Source: Bufo bufo (Eukaryota > Chordata > Amphibia > Anura > Bufonidae). Taken from it: a stretch of 64,000 nucleotides of DNA. Shown piece after piece: positions 21,420-32,540 of this stretch. The position numbers were made by a program, and so were the translations under genes. Every line of letters starts with the position of its first letter. The first letter of the stretch is position 1. The DNA lies in the NCBI RefSeq assembly GCF_905171765.1, contig NC_053392.1, positions 407,258,565 to 407,322,564 on the forward strand. The letters are read 5' to 3'. The notes under the pieces were generated by a model that had not been told where the DNA came from, ran no database searches, and saw only the letters and a program-made list of their open reading frames with translations.

Positions 21420-21526
21420 TATGTTGAAAGCTAAAATGCATTTATTGTCAATTTTTTTTGCTCCATTACATTTTTGTGATTACTAAATAAATTAGACTTT
21501 TAGACTTTTGCTGTTATCCCAGTGTC
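21420..21526. other. Short unassigned spacer
   Basis: T-rich sequence between Tc1 copy 2 and the solo LTR; nothing recognised. Confidence 0.5.
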
Positions 21527-21531
21527 CTAGT

Positions 21532-22126
21532 TGTCACAATGTAGGGGGAGGGGAGCAACAACCGAATGACAACAGAAGGAAAATGACCAGGAACTAGGCC
21601 TCAAGTCTTGGGAAAGGGAAATGGTGATCACCTAAGGAAACCCTAAACCTAGCCCTGACTTCTGTCAGTATGAATTGACTATGAAGGTGGGAATATTCAT
21701 ACACCGTAAACCTAGGCCCTAGTAACACAGAAAATCCCTAGGATTAGTGGCAGGGTCTGAGACCACTGGTTCCTTCGCAGATGAACAAACCAGTGTCTCC
21801 CTGAGGCCTAGTAAACAACGAGCAAATGGGAACAACAAAATACAAAGGGAAGTACACTTATCTTCAATAGAAAATGGATGAGCAGGAACTCAGATGAGGA
21901 CACCAGCTCTTCCAACTCCAGGTAGATAATATCAACTGCATGGTATGAAGTGTGAGTCCAGACTAAATAGAGGAGCAGTAATGACCACAAGCTACACCTG
22001 AGACAAGAGGTGTGGTCATTACCAAAACAACACTGCAACAATTGAAAACAGATAGGCTGTCAGATAACCTAACATGCAGCCAGACTCTCAGATCTTCTAA
22101 CCTCTTTCCCAGGAGGGACTGTGATA
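21532..22126. mobile_element. Solo LTR, 595 bp, target duplication CTAGT
   Basis: Starts TGTCACA and ends TGTGATA (the terminal CA is mutated to TA), a short inverted repeat, with CTAGT directly on both sides (21527-21531 and 22127-22131). There is no internal coding region. This is what recombination between the two LTRs of one element leaves. The orientation is not certain; the family is not recognised, possibly Gypsy-type. Confidence 0.72.
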
Positions 22127-22274
22127 CTAGTATGCAGAGGTGTATCTGGAGATACCAGTGCATTGCACAGGAATACCAGTAAAGGTTTTTACATAAATAA
22201 ATTCCAGTCTCTCAAAGCTGTCAAGCCTATAACCTAGCTAATAAGAATTTTGCCTCTGATAAAGAACGTCCCTG

Positions 22275-22965
22275 TGTCACGGGGTTCCGAAGGTGCACTC
22301 GGTCCCCCATTGCCCGCAGAACTGTTGCTTAGCTTTTGGAATGAGGTTCTGTGTTTGACCTCATTCCCAGGGCGGCTTTACTAGCTGGGTGGCTCCCTGC
22401 TCCTAGTCTGCCTTGAGCGCCGAGCTGATCACTCGGTGCTCGACTGGTTGGTCTGTCGGTCATGTGACGCTGGCCACGTCACATGACCCTCACTCCCCAC
22501 TATAAATACAGGCAGCCTGCTGGCTACAGGTTGCCTGTTAATTTCTAGGTTCCTGGCTATTTGATGGACTACTGAATATTTACCTGATCCTGTTCCCTGA
22601 CGATCCTCTGCCTGCTCCTCCTGTACTGCGCATACATCCTGGTATTGTGACCTCGGCTCCCACCTGACTACTCTCTTTGGACTCCTCTTGTACTTCGCTA
22701 CTCTCCTGGTATTTGACCCCGGCTTCTCCTGACCATTCTTTGCTTAATCCGTTGTACTGCGTAGCTCTCTTGGTTCTGACCCGGTCCGTTCATGTTGCGT
22801 ATTTTGTCTTGTCTGTCTTCCCTGCACATATCCTAAGTTAGGGACTGCCGTCCAGTTGTCCCCTGTCATCAGGACTCGTGAGGCAAGTAGGCAGGGCCAG
22901 GGGTGAGGGTGGAGCGCAGTGGTCACTACCCTTCCCCCTGTGTGTCTGTGGACGTGACCGTTACA
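22275..22965 (+). repeat. 5' LTR of the Gypsy element
   Basis: TGTCACGG...CCGTTACA. TATAAATA at 22501-22508; the transcript is expected to start about 25-32 bases later, at or near 22533. It contains the 10-mer that pairs with the primer site. Confidence 0.95.
22501..22542 (+). promoter_or_regulatory. LTR TATA box and putative self-primer
   Basis: TATAAATA (22501-22508) is followed 25 bases later by GCCTGTTAAT (22533-22542). This is the reverse complement of ATTAACAGGC beside the LTR (22967-22976). The same pair exists in the inverted Gypsy copy (TATA on 44007-44000, primer 43975-43966). Confidence 0.75.
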
Positions 22966-22980
22966 GATTAACAGGCCTAA
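22966..22980 (+). promoter_or_regulatory. Primer-binding site, self-priming type
   Basis: One base after the LTR, ATTAACAGGC (22967-22976) matches no usual TGG-starting tRNA site but pairs over 10 bases with the predicted 5' end of the element's own RNA (22533-22542). Tf1/sushi-group elements are known to prime from their own transcript; that this copy does so is inference. Confidence 0.72.
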
Positions 22981-22993
22981 TAACCACTGTATC

Positions 22994-25900
22994 ATGAATC
23001 CTCTTACTACCCTGACTGACCATGTCTCTAATTTGACACAGAGGGTGCAGGAGCTAGGAGAGAAACTCTGTTCTTGTGAGTTAGGGCAAGGTTCTTCCAC
23101 TCCTCTGTCCTCCAGTCCATATTTTGAACCCCAGATCAAGCTCCCAGAACCCTTTTCTGGAGACCGGAAGAGGTTTCTCTCCTTTAAGGAGAATTGCAAA
23201 CTCTACTTCCGTTTGCGCCCCGTGTCCTCCGGTCCCGAGAGCCAACGCGTGGGGATTATCATTTCTCTACTACAGGGTGATCCCCAGGACTGGGCATTTT
23301 CGTTACCTCCTGGGGCCAGTTGTCTAACTTCTGTGGAGGGGTTTTTTCAGGCCCTGGGTACCCTCTATGACGAACCAGACAGGGCCCTGGTAGCTGAGAC
23401 AGCTCTTAGGGCACTGGTTCAGGGCCATCTCCCTGCAGAGGAGTATTGCACCCAATTCAGACGGTGGTGTGTCCCCTCAGGATGGAATGAACCAGCCCTG
23501 AAGAGTCAGTTTAGGTCTGGTCTATCTGATAATTTAAAAGATCTATTGGTCAATTACCAAATTCCTGAGACCTTAGAGGAGATGATGACCCTAGTTGTCC
23601 GACTTGACAGACGAGTTAGAGAGAGACGACAAGAACGACAGTTCTGTTCTCAGATGGTGGTCCAGCCAGAGGCCTTTTCCAGGGACAACACTGAGGTCTC
23701 CACCGAGGAACCCATGCAGGTTGGCATGACCCGGGGTAATCTTCGTCGCAGACGCGGAGAGTGCTTCTACTGTGGAGATCCTGGCCATTGGATCAACAAG
23801 TGTCCTAAGAGGGTTCTCTCTGACAAGTCTTCTAAGGCAAGACAACCTAAAGACCAGGTACACCCTGATTTTTCTAAAGGTAAGCTTTTGGTACCCATAA
23901 CAATTTCTCTGGGGGTTAATAAGTGGCCGGGTAAGGCCTTTATTGACTCCGGTTCAGCGGCCAGCTTTATTGACTTTGAGTTTGCTTGTAAATTGGGTAT
24001 TCCAATGTTTGCTTTACCTACACCTATCCATGTCATGGCTATTGATGCTACTCCCCTGATTGGTGGTACGGTGAGGTCATGTACCTCTGAAATTTCTCTG
24101 TCCGTGGGTGTGTGCCACTCTGAGAGATGTTCTCTTCTAGTCCTGGAGAACCTACCGGTTGAGGTGGTACTAGGGTTGCCTTGGCTCCGTTTACATAACC
24201 CCACAATTGATTGGTCCAAAGGAGAGTTGGTGAAATGGGGACCTAAGTGTGACTCATGCTTGTCCGTGGTCCAGGCTGGGGTTTCAGTAAGGTCTAATAC
24301 ATTACCCTCTGTTATTAAGGAATATTCTGATGTGTTCTCATCCCTTACTCCAGAGGTTCTACCCCCCCATAGACCTTATGATTGCGCCATAGAGCTAATT
24401 GAGGGTGCCGAATTTCCTAAAGGTCGAATTTATAATCTTTCAGGGCCCGAACGCAAGGCTATGGAAGATTATATTAAGGAGAGCCTTGCTAAAGGGCATA
24501 TTAGACCTTCAGTCTCTCCTATGGGAGCAGGGTTTTTCTTTGTTAAAAAGAAGGATGGTGGTCTTAGGCCTTGTATTGATTACAGGAGATTAAATAAAAT
24601 CACTGTCCAAAATAGATACTCTCTCCCATTGATTCCGGATTTATTTAACCAGGTTTTGGGGGCAACCTGGTTTTCCAAGATTGACCTGAAAGGGGCATAC
24701 AATCTAATCCGAATCAAGGAGGGAGACGAATGGAAGACAGCGTTCAATACTCCGATAGGACACTTTGAATATCAGGTGATGCCTTTTGGACTCAGCAATG
24801 CCCCAGCTGTGTTCCAAAACTTAATGAACGATATTCTTAGGGAGTTCTTAGGTAAATTTATTATTGTCTATCTTGACGACATTTTGATATTCTCTCCTGA
24901 TTTCGAATCTCATGTGTCCCATGTCAAACAAGTATTAGAGGTGTTGAGGGAGAACCAGCTATCTGCTAAGCAAGAGAAATGTGTCTTTGGTGTACAGGAG
25001 ATACTGTTTCTAGGGCATGTTTTGACTCCTCACGCCTTTAAGATGGATCCTGGTAAGGTTTTAGCAATTAAGGAATGGGTAAGGCCTTCATCCTTAAAGG
25101 CTTTACAACGGTTTTTGGGTTTCGCTAATTACTACCGTAAATTTATCATGAATTTTTCTGTAATTGCTAAGCCATTGACCGACCTTACTAAGAAAGGGGC
25201 GGATTTGGAGAATTGGTCTACCAAGGCCATTTCTTCATTTGAAACATTAAAAAAGGCATTTAGTAGCGCTCCCATTCTGATCCAGCCTGATCAGGAGAGA
25301 CCCTTTATTGTGGAGGTGGATGCGTCCGAGGACGGCGCAGGAGCAGTCCTTTCACAAGGTCCTGCTAGCCTCACTAACCTGAGACCGTGTGCCTTCTTCT
25401 CTAGGAAATTCTCTCCCACGGAGAGAAACTACGACATAGGGAATAGGGAGCTGTTGGCCATTAAATGGGCATTTGAAGAGTGGAGACATTTTTTGGAGGG
25501 GGCAAGACATCGAGTAACTGTTGTCACTGACCATAAAAACCTAATGTTTCTCGAGTCCGCTAAGAGGTTGAATCCCCGACAAGCCCGATGGGCTCTGTTT
25601 TTTACCCGTTTTGATTTCTCCATTACGTTCAGGCCGGGAAGTAAAAATGTGAAGGCAGACGCATTATCGCGGAGCTTCCATGCTTTTCAACCCACTGAGA
25701 CGCCGCCTGAATCCATCCTACCAGCAAACATCTTTTTAGCGGCTCTAACCCAGGATATCTCGGCTCGCATTAAGGCTGAACAACATCTGGCACCGGCATC
25801 CACCCCAACAGATAAGTTGTTTGTTCCCGTACAATTTCGTCTCCAGCTGTTGGGTGAGTGTCACGATTCTGCCTTTTGTGGACATCCGGGTATTGAGGGC

Positions 25901-27205
25901 ACTAAGGATCTGGTTTCTAGATCTTATTGGTGGCCCACTCTGACCAGGGATGTCAAGTCCTACGTGTCAGCCTGTGAGGTTTGTGCCAGGTCTAAGACAC
26001 CTAGGACTCGCCCTGCTGGTAACCTACGACCCCTACCCATTCCCAGTAGACCCTGGTCCCATATCTCGATGGACTTTATAACTGACCTACCGCTGGCGGA
26101 GGGTAAGACTGTGGTTTGGGTAGTGGTCGATAGGTTTAGCAAGATGGTTCATTTCATTCCCCTGTCTAAACTTCCGAATGCTAAAACCCTGGCGTCTATT
26201 TTTGTGAGAGAGATTGTTCGTTTACATGGCATCCCGGAAAATATTGTTTCGGACAGGGGTGTGCAGTTTGTGTCCAAATTCTGGAGGGCCTTCTGTCAAA
26301 GATGTAAAATTTCGTTGTCTTTTTCTTCCGCCTACCATCCTGAGAGTAATGGGCAGACTGAACGCCTTAATCAGTCTGTGGAACAATTCCTGAGGTTGTA
26401 TGTTGCTGATGACCAGCAATTATGGGTCAAATTCCTTCCGTTGGCTGAATTTGCTCTGAATAACCGTGTCAATTCTTCTGCTGGGGTCTCCCCTTTCTTT
26501 TGTAACCATGGTTTTCATCCCCGTTTTCATTCTGGGTCGTCCGTCTTCTCCTCTAACCCTGAAGCTGATAAACTCTCCTCCGAACTGTGCACAGCTTGGG
26601 CCCGGGTTCAATCAAACCTAGAAAAGGCTCAATGTTCTCAAAAACTCAAGGCCGATAGGAGACGTTCAAGGGGGGTAAACTTTCAGGTTGGGGATAAAGT
26701 ATGGTTGTCCTCCAAGAATCTATCTCTCAAGGTAACTTCTAAAAAATTTGCTCCTCGTTTTATTGGACCATATAAGATCACGGAAGTGATTAACCCGGTA
26801 TCTTTTAGGTTGGAGCTGCCCGAGTCATTCCACATTCATAATGTGTTCCATAAATCTCTGCTTAAAAAATATTTTGAACCGGTAGTACCATCAAAAGCCT
26901 CGCCTCCGCCAGTTCTTGTTAATGATGCTGTCGAGTATGTGGTGTCTAAAATAGTGGATGTCAGGAAGGTGCGTAATTCCTTGCAGTACCTGATTCACTG
27001 GAAGGGGTATGGACCTGAAGAGAGATCTTGGGTACCTGCCAGGGAGGTTCATGCTCCTAGACTTGTTCGTAAATTTCATTTAGAACACCCTGAAAAGCCA
27101 TCGCCTGAAGTCTTGGGTCCGGTGGCCCCTCGTAAAAGGGGGGGTACTGTCACGGGGTTCCGAAGGTGCACTCGGTCCCCCATTGCCCGCAGAACTGTTG
27201 CTTAG
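22994..27205 (+). CDS. Gypsy gag-pol polyprotein with chromodomain, 1403 aa
   Basis: A single uninterrupted frame. Gag region about residues 1-250, then one CCHC knuckle (Cys 257 to Cys 270). Protease DSGS at about 318. RT with YLDD at 626-629. RNase H Asp near 776 in VDASEDG. Integrase zinc region from His 957, catalytic Asp 1027, Asp 1087 and Glu 1123 (35 residues between the last two). A chromodomain at about 1314-1355 (YLIHWKGYG motif) probably steers integration to marked chromatin, as known for chromoviruses. The frame runs 58 bases into the 3' LTR before its stop. Gag and Pol being fused without a shift matches the Tf1-type single-ORF style. No missing key residue was seen. Confidence 0.96.
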   Translation: MNPLTTLTDHVSNLTQRVQELGEKLCSCELGQGSSTPLSSSPYFEPQIKLPEPFSGDRKRFLSFKENCKLYFRLRPVSSGPESQRVGIIISLLQGDPQDWAFSLPPGASCLTSVEGFFQALGTLYDEPDRALVAETALRALVQGHLPAEEYCTQFRRWCVPSGWNEPALKSQFRSGLSDNLKDLLVNYQIPETLEEMMTLVVRLDRRVRERRQERQFCSQMVVQPEAFSRDNTEVSTEEPMQVGMTRGNLRRRRGECFYCGDPGHWINKCPKRVLSDKSSKARQPKDQVHPDFSKGKLLVPITISLGVNKWPGKAFIDSGSAASFIDFEFACKLGIPMFALPTPIHVMAIDATPLIGGTVRSCTSEISLSVGVCHSERCSLLVLENLPVEVVLGLPWLRLHNPTIDWSKGELVKWGPKCDSCLSVVQAGVSVRSNTLPSVIKEYSDVFSSLTPEVLPPHRPYDCAIELIEGAEFPKGRIYNLSGPERKAMEDYIKESLAKGHIRPSVSPMGAGFFFVKKKDGGLRPCIDYRRLNKITVQNRYSLPLIPDLFNQVLGATWFSKIDLKGAYNLIRIKEGDEWKTAFNTPIGHFEYQVMPFGLSNAPAVFQNLMNDILREFLGKFIIVYLDDILIFSPDFESHVSHVKQVLEVLRENQLSAKQEKCVFGVQEILFLGHVLTPHAFKMDPGKVLAIKEWVRPSSLKALQRFLGFANYYRKFIMNFSVIAKPLTDLTKKGADLENWSTKAISSFETLKKAFSSAPILIQPDQERPFIVEVDASEDGAGAVLSQGPASLTNLRPCAFFSRKFSPTERNYDIGNRELLAIKWAFEEWRHFLEGARHRVTVVTDHKNLMFLESAKRLNPRQARWALFFTRFDFSITFRPGSKNVKADALSRSFHAFQPTETPPESILPANIFLAALTQDISARIKAEQHLAPASTPTDKLFVPVQFRLQLLGECHDSAFCGHPGIEGTKDLVSRSYWWPTLTRDVKSYVSACEVCARSKTPRTRPAGNLRPLPIPSRPWSHISMDFITDLPLAEGKTVVWVVVDRFSKMVHFIPLSKLPNAKTLASIFVREIVRLHGIPENIVSDRGVQFVSKFWRAFCQRCKISLSFSSAYHPESNGQTERLNQSVEQFLRLYVADDQQLWVKFLPLAEFALNNRVNSSAGVSPFFCNHGFHPRFHSGSSVFSSNPEADKLSSELCTAWARVQSNLEKAQCSQKLKADRRRSRGVNFQVGDKVWLSSKNLSLKVTSKKFAPRFIGPYKITEVINPVSFRLELPESFHIHNVFHKSLLKKYFEPVVPSKASPPPVLVNDAVEYVVSKIVDVRKVRNSLQYLIHWKGYGPEERSWVPAREVHAPRLVRKFHLEHPEKPSPEVLGPVAPRKRGGTVTGFRRCTRSPIARRTVA
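27134..27147 (+). promoter_or_regulatory. Polypurine tract
   Basis: AAAAGGGGGGG (27134-27144) three bases before the 3' LTR, the usual plus-strand primer position. Confidence 0.8.
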
Positions 27206-27840
27206 CTTTTGGAATGAGGTTCTGTGTTTGACCTCATTCCCAGGGCGGCTTTACTAGCTGGGTGGCTCCCTGCTCCTAGTCTGCCTTGAGCGCCGAGCTG
27301 ATCACTCGGTGCTCGACTGGTTGGTCTGTCGGTCATGTGACGCTGGCCACGTCACATGACCCTCACTCCCCACTATAAATACAGGCAGCCTGCTGGCTAC
27401 AGGTTGCCTGTTAATTTCTAGGTTCCTGGCTATTTGTTGGACTACTGAATATTTACCTGATCCTGTTCCCTGACGATCCTCTGCCTGCTCCTCCTGTACT
27501 GCGCATACATCTTGGTATTGTGACCTCGGCTCCCACCTGACTACTCTCTTTGGACTCCTCTTGTACTTCGCTACTCTCCTGGTATTTGACCCCGGCTTCT
27601 CCTGACCATTCTTTGCTTAATCCGTTGTACTGCGTAGCTCTCTTGGTTCTGACCCGGTCCGTTCATGTTCCGTATTTTGTCTTGTCTGTCTTCCCTGCAC
27701 ATATCCTAAGTTAGGGACTTCCGTCCAGTTGTCCCCTGTCATCAGGACTCGTGAGGCAAGTAGGCAGGGCCAGGGGTGAGGGTGGAGCGCAGTGGTCACT
27801 ACCCTTCCCCCTGTGTGTGTGTGTGGACGTGACCGTTACA
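27148..27840 (+). repeat. 3' LTR of the Gypsy element
   Basis: Same as the 5' LTR except for about four single-base changes and a longer GT run near 27816. Confidence 0.95.
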
Positions 27841-28053
27841 CCCTGGTTCGAGACATTTTGGATAAAAGTAGAATAAAAGTTTTTTAATACACTGTCAATC
27901 AATATTATAATGCTCAAAGCCTTAGGTACAGTGTATATGGGGGAATTACTTTTATTTTAACCCCCTCCCTACCTCTGCTATACAGGTACAGTCAATGGGA
28001 GCAGCATTCAAACGATCGCATGTTAAAGTCCCTTAGGGTGACTTAAAATAAGT

Positions 28054-28497
28054 AGTGATCAGCGGCATAGGCAATATTAGTTTTCGCGATATTTCACAAA
28101 TTTTTCCTATAATATTCTAAATAAATTAGCAAATTCTGGAATTTGTGATCTCGTCATTTTTTGCGATTGTGAAAATCGGCACTAATTATGCGCATATTTT
28201 TTGCGCAATACATGCAACTTCACATTTTATCAGGTCTGAGTAGATATTACTGATTGGTGCACTAAGTATTGTTGTGACATCACATCACTATGTCTGTAGC
28301 ATGTATGTATGGACAGCAGAAAAACAGCAATTCCTATCACACTACCTAACACCCTGCACTGAAACCTATATTACTATCTAACCTACACTGACTATCTCCC
28401 ACTAACTATCTGTATTATATATATGAGATAATTATCTAATGTAATTGGATAAGGAATAGGATCCAGATGAAAGCACAGAGCACAGCAATGTCACTGC

Positions 28498-28536
<39 letters not shown>

Positions 28537-28814
28537 AACTGCAAAAAACAGCAGAAAATAGCTGCTGGGGAGTTTCTTATATAGTAAGGGGTAGGCAACT
28601 TTCCTATTGGTTGCTAGGGATGTTGCTAAGCACTGACAAAGATATTGCAGCCTTCTCATTGGCCCACAAGCAAGAATGGAGGTTACGGATGAAAAAAAAA
28701 ACTAGAATATTCACAATTACGAATATATAGCACTGCATTCTATATCTTCGCGAATTCTCGAAGTGCCGATATTCGCGCTAAAAAATTGCGATTAGAATAT
28801 TCACGATCAACACT
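28054..28814. mobile_element. AT-rich foldback MITE with CT microsatellite
   Basis: Ends AGTGATCAGC and its near inverse GATCAACACT; interior rich in TTCGCGATAT / AATATTCG motifs in opposite orientations. AAAATAAGT stands on both sides (28045-28053 and 28815-28823), a probable target duplication. A (CT)n tract lies at 28499-28534. Non-coding. Confidence 0.6.
28499..28534. repeat. (CT)n microsatellite
   Basis: About 16 CT dinucleotides in a row. Confidence 0.95.
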
Positions 28815-28919
28815 AAAAATAAGTGAAAAGAAATGAAAAATAAAAGTTTTTAAAAATAGAAAAAATTTAAAAATAAATAGAAATTAAAATCAGCCTCTTT
28901 TCTCATATTAATCACTTCA

Positions 28920-29865
28920 TTAGTGGAGTGTTTATCCCCCTTCCTTACCAGGCCATTTTTTTTGTTGTAGCAATGGGCCTATCTAACTGTAAAAAACTGA
29001 TTTATTTCTGAGCCAACCAACATGTATTTGATATTATTTTTCATGGGACACCTTAGACCTTTCTTTTTTTGCAATTAGATGATGGATATAATATATTTAA
29101 AAAAATATTTAAGGAAAAACTTATACATTTTTTTCCTATTACAAAAAGGTTTCAAGACCAAACATTTCTAAAACCATAACCATATGCTTGTACCCTGAAA
29201 ATGGACGCTATTTATGTAATTTATGTACTGGCTGGGCCTACCACAGGACTTCAAAAACTGGAGCATATTTTGGCAGCCTATTTTTCTATTGTTGATTCTA
29301 TGACACCGTACTGAAAGAAAACTGTTGCACAGTGCCAAAACATTACAAGCCCCTTCAAAGTGATTTTTTCATGTTGTTCGCCTAAGGTATACATCTAGGG
29401 GAAATTTGGATATTAAAGGTTTTCTTTTATATATTTTTTTTGTAAAAAAAATTAAAAAAATTGTGTGTTTATATATTTTATGCAGAAAAAAACCCTGATA
29501 TACAAAATATAGCTAAAATGAATACCTACATTTTTTAAATAAAAAAATGTATGTATATTTTACACACACAAATTACACTGGCGCTCTTACATAAGGAAAA
29601 GCGCTCCCTGTCGGCTTTTACATTTAACACAGTGATAGATCCTTGTAGCAGTGTGCTATAAGGATCTATCACAGCCTGACCACTCCTGCTGACTTTGGGA
29701 GTTCTCCTCTTGAACAATGCTGTCTGCAGCTGTCTAATGACAGTGCATTAACAGCGATCTACAGCGGCATGGGCCGCCAGCAGATCGCAATTAACCTGGC
29801 GCTTTTATACATCAGGTAACAGATAGGATTCCACCGCCGTGACCTATAAAGTCAAAAGGTTAATA
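28920..29865. mobile_element. Diverged relative of the TTAA-type AT-rich element
   Basis: The left part begins near ATCCCCCTTCCTTACCAGGC and is T-rich; the right part has hairpins, notably about 29632-29672 with 19-bp arms (one mismatch), and ends near AAAAGGTTAA. The order AT-rich then hairpins is that of 16448-20076, but the sequence is strongly diverged and the ends are not clear. Confidence 0.4.
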
Positions 29866-30400
29866 AAAATAAAGAATAAAAAATAAAGATCATTGTCATT
29901 GTTACACACAAAAATGTACTATTAAAATACAAAGATATTTATTCCATATAGTGAACTCCATAATGGAAAAAAAAAAGTCATAACTGTATATTTGCCGTTT
30001 TCTTGCTGCTTCATCTTCCAAAAAAACCTGAATCAAAAATGATCAAAAAGGCATATTCCAAAATAATATCAATAAAAACTACAGATTGCCCTGCAAAAAA
30101 AATGCCTACTTGTCTTGGCCACACCTCAGTTTGGCTCCACCTACAACATGGTTCCAAGTTGAATTCTTAATTACCGCCATTATTGTTCATTTACTCCGTA
30201 GTATGTAGTATAAGAATTGACTGTAGACTTTATAGTGTTTACCAATATATATTTATTATAATACGGTGTATAGAATCTCAGTTGTAGGCATAGTCCATGT
30301 ACACACACACGTTAGGATATATATAGGGAACCGAACTTTAGTAAGCAGGCGGAGTCATAAGCCTCCAATTTTCATATTGATTATTAATATCCGGTATTGA
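29866..30400. other. AT-rich sequence, no gene
   Basis: No coding frame or clear repeat border. Part (about 29940-30110) looks like old DNA-transposon interior. Confidence 0.4.
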
Positions 30401-30690
30401 TGCTTCTGTTTTTTCCCATTCATTGTCAAAGGGGACAAAACATAACTGAAGAGAACGGAATGCTCCAAAATGCATTCCGTTCCGTTCTCATACCAGAGAA
30501 CAATAGAAAACGGATCCGTCCCCCATTTGACTTTTTAATGGAGTTGATGATGGATCCATCTTGGCTATGTTAAAGATAATACAACCAGATCCGTTCATAA
30601 TGGATGCAGATGGTTATATTATCAGTAACGGAAGCGTTTTTGCTGAACCCTGCCGGATCCAGTGTGAAAGTAGCCTAACTTTGGGATTTA
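30400..30690. mobile_element. MITE-like repeat with inverted GGATCC-rich parts
   Basis: Internal inverted segments (ACGGAATGC... and GCATTCCGTTCCG around 30455-30490) and a right end GGATCCAGTGTGAAAGTAGC, a style frequent in frog genomes. The left border and target site are unclear. Confidence 0.4.
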
Positions 30691-31640
30691 CTTTAGTCCT
30701 TATCACACAGACAATTATGTAGATAATCTGATATTTAGCAGTGCTGATTTTACAATTTCTTCAGCAGAGCACTAGCGAATTAGAACCTATTGCTTAAGGT
30801 GCCTTAAGTACCCCTGCATGGCTGACAATAGGCTGGAGAAGATTAGGGTTTACATGCTGGCCCTTTTACAGCTGGAAGGAGTGTGTGAACCCTACAGGCA
30901 GTGAGAGGAACTGCTGTCAAGAAGCAGGTTATGGCAGCCTTAGTCCTGGGGGGCAAATCCAGTCAAGTGGACCATTTTAAGCTCCGTCCATTATTAAAAG
31001 CCCCATCTACATATAATAGGACACTCCCAACAAACACTGTACAGCTGAAATTCTATAGTTGCGGCCTGTCTCTACACATCATACGGAGAGGGGTGGCCTG
31101 TCCTGGCTGCACTGCCTGCTTCACATTATACAATAAACAGCAGGCTACAGCCAGGAAGCTCCTCCGCTCTCCTCCCTCCTAAGATCCTGCTTAAGGCCTG
31201 TGGTTCCCCCCCACCATCTGCCACCCGCCCTTGGCCTGCTGCCCCCTTTGGCCGTCCTCACGCAGCTCTGAATCCTCCTTCTGCAAATGGCAGGAGGAGG
31301 AGCCGGAGCATCTCCTCTCTCATAGCGCCCCATACCTCTTACATCCAGTGATGTCACCTTTGTGGTAGACGTTCTCTTTCTTTATCTTCTTCATTCAGAC
31401 CAGACCGCCATGATGATTTTTCAGCCATCTCCCGTCTCTGCAGAGATTGACAAACAGACATTAGTTTCCAACATTTCCATCATCTTCTGAACACCCTTTC
31501 CTGCCACCCCCAATACTATACTGCAGAAGCAGTCCCCCTGGAAATACTACTACCACACAGATAGTGCCCCCTTCAGCAATTATTGGCACACAGTGCTCTA
31601 AAAAATAACTGCGCCCAGACACTAATAGTATAAAGATAAT
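30691..31640. other. Unassigned non-coding sequence
   Basis: Moderate GC. Frames of 60-93 codons exist but show no domain or family resemblance. Nothing else recognised. Confidence 0.4.
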
Positions 31641-32540
31641 GTCCCCCAAATTGTGCTAAGCTGATACTATGCCAGGGTGCCCCCCAAAGTAACACTTCTC
31701 CCCAAAATCCCACCAATAGGAATAATTCTCTGCCAGAGCACACTTAGTAGTAATAATGCCCCTATAGTGCCCATACTAGTAATCATGTTCCTCATAGCCC
31801 CCAGTAGTAGTAAAGCTCCCCATAATACCCCCTAGTAGTAATAATTCTCCCTATAATATGACAGTACATGAAATACCCCTGCTTAGTGCCCACAGTTGAG
31901 CTAATGTCCCCATAATGTATGCCAGTATAAAATACCCCTATATAGTGCCCCAGTAAATGCCCTCATAGTGCTCCTCTCCCCCTTCCCCATAGTGTCCCCC
32001 ATAATATGCCAGTAAAAAAAATGCCCCTTCTTAGTGCCCCCAGCAGATGCTCCTATAGTGCTCCTCTCCCCCATACTATGCCAGTAAAAATGCCCCTTTT
32101 TAGTGCCAACAGATTCCCCAATAGTGCTCCACTCCCCCATAGTGCCTCCAAATAATGCCCCATAGTGCCGCTCTCCCCTATGGTGCCTCCCATAATGTGT
32201 TAGTAAAAATGCCCCCTTAGTGCCACCAGATGCCATAGTGCCCCCATAATGTGCCAATAAAAAAGGCCCCTTTAGAGCCCCCACTTCCCCATAGTTCCCC
32301 CAAATAAAGCCCCATAGTGTCAACAGATGCCCCATAGTGCCGCTCTCCCCTATAGTGCCCCCCATAATGTGCCAATAAAAAAAGCCCCTTAAGAGCCCCC
32401 AGATGCCCCCATAGTGCTCCTCTCCCCCATGGTGCCCCTCCATAATGTGCCAGTAAGAAATGCCCCCATAGTGCCCCCCCAAAATGGGCAAGAAATAAAT
32501 GCCCCCAGAGTGCAAAAATGGGGCTGCAAGAAATGCCAGA
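31640..32540. repeat. Degenerate tandem array, CCCCATAGTGCC / ATAATGTGCCAGTAAAA
   Basis: CCCCATAGTGC, CATAATGTGCCAGTAAAAATG and related words recur about every 60 bp with insertions and deletions. It is probably the internal repeat of a hAT-like element, as in 46227-48210. Minus-strand open frames of over 100 codons (GGALWGH-type words) are array artefacts. Confidence 0.7.

Larger units (their letters stand above)
22275..27840 (+). mobile_element. Ty3/Gypsy chromovirus, apparently complete
   Basis: Two LTRs (691 and 693 bp) enclose one long gag-pol frame with a C-terminal chromodomain. CCCTG is duplicated at 22270-22274 and 27841-27845. The LTRs differ by about four substitutions and one short GT-repeat length change, below 1 percent, so the insertion is young. 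The chromodomain and the self-complementary primer site place it with the Tf1/sushi-type chromoviruses. All catalytic motifs are intact. Confidence 0.96.

Noticed and set aside
22744..23199. 151-codon minus-strand frame over the Gypsy LTR and gag start
   Set aside because: It is the shadow of the LTR and gag in the other strand; part of it recurs at the 3' LTR.
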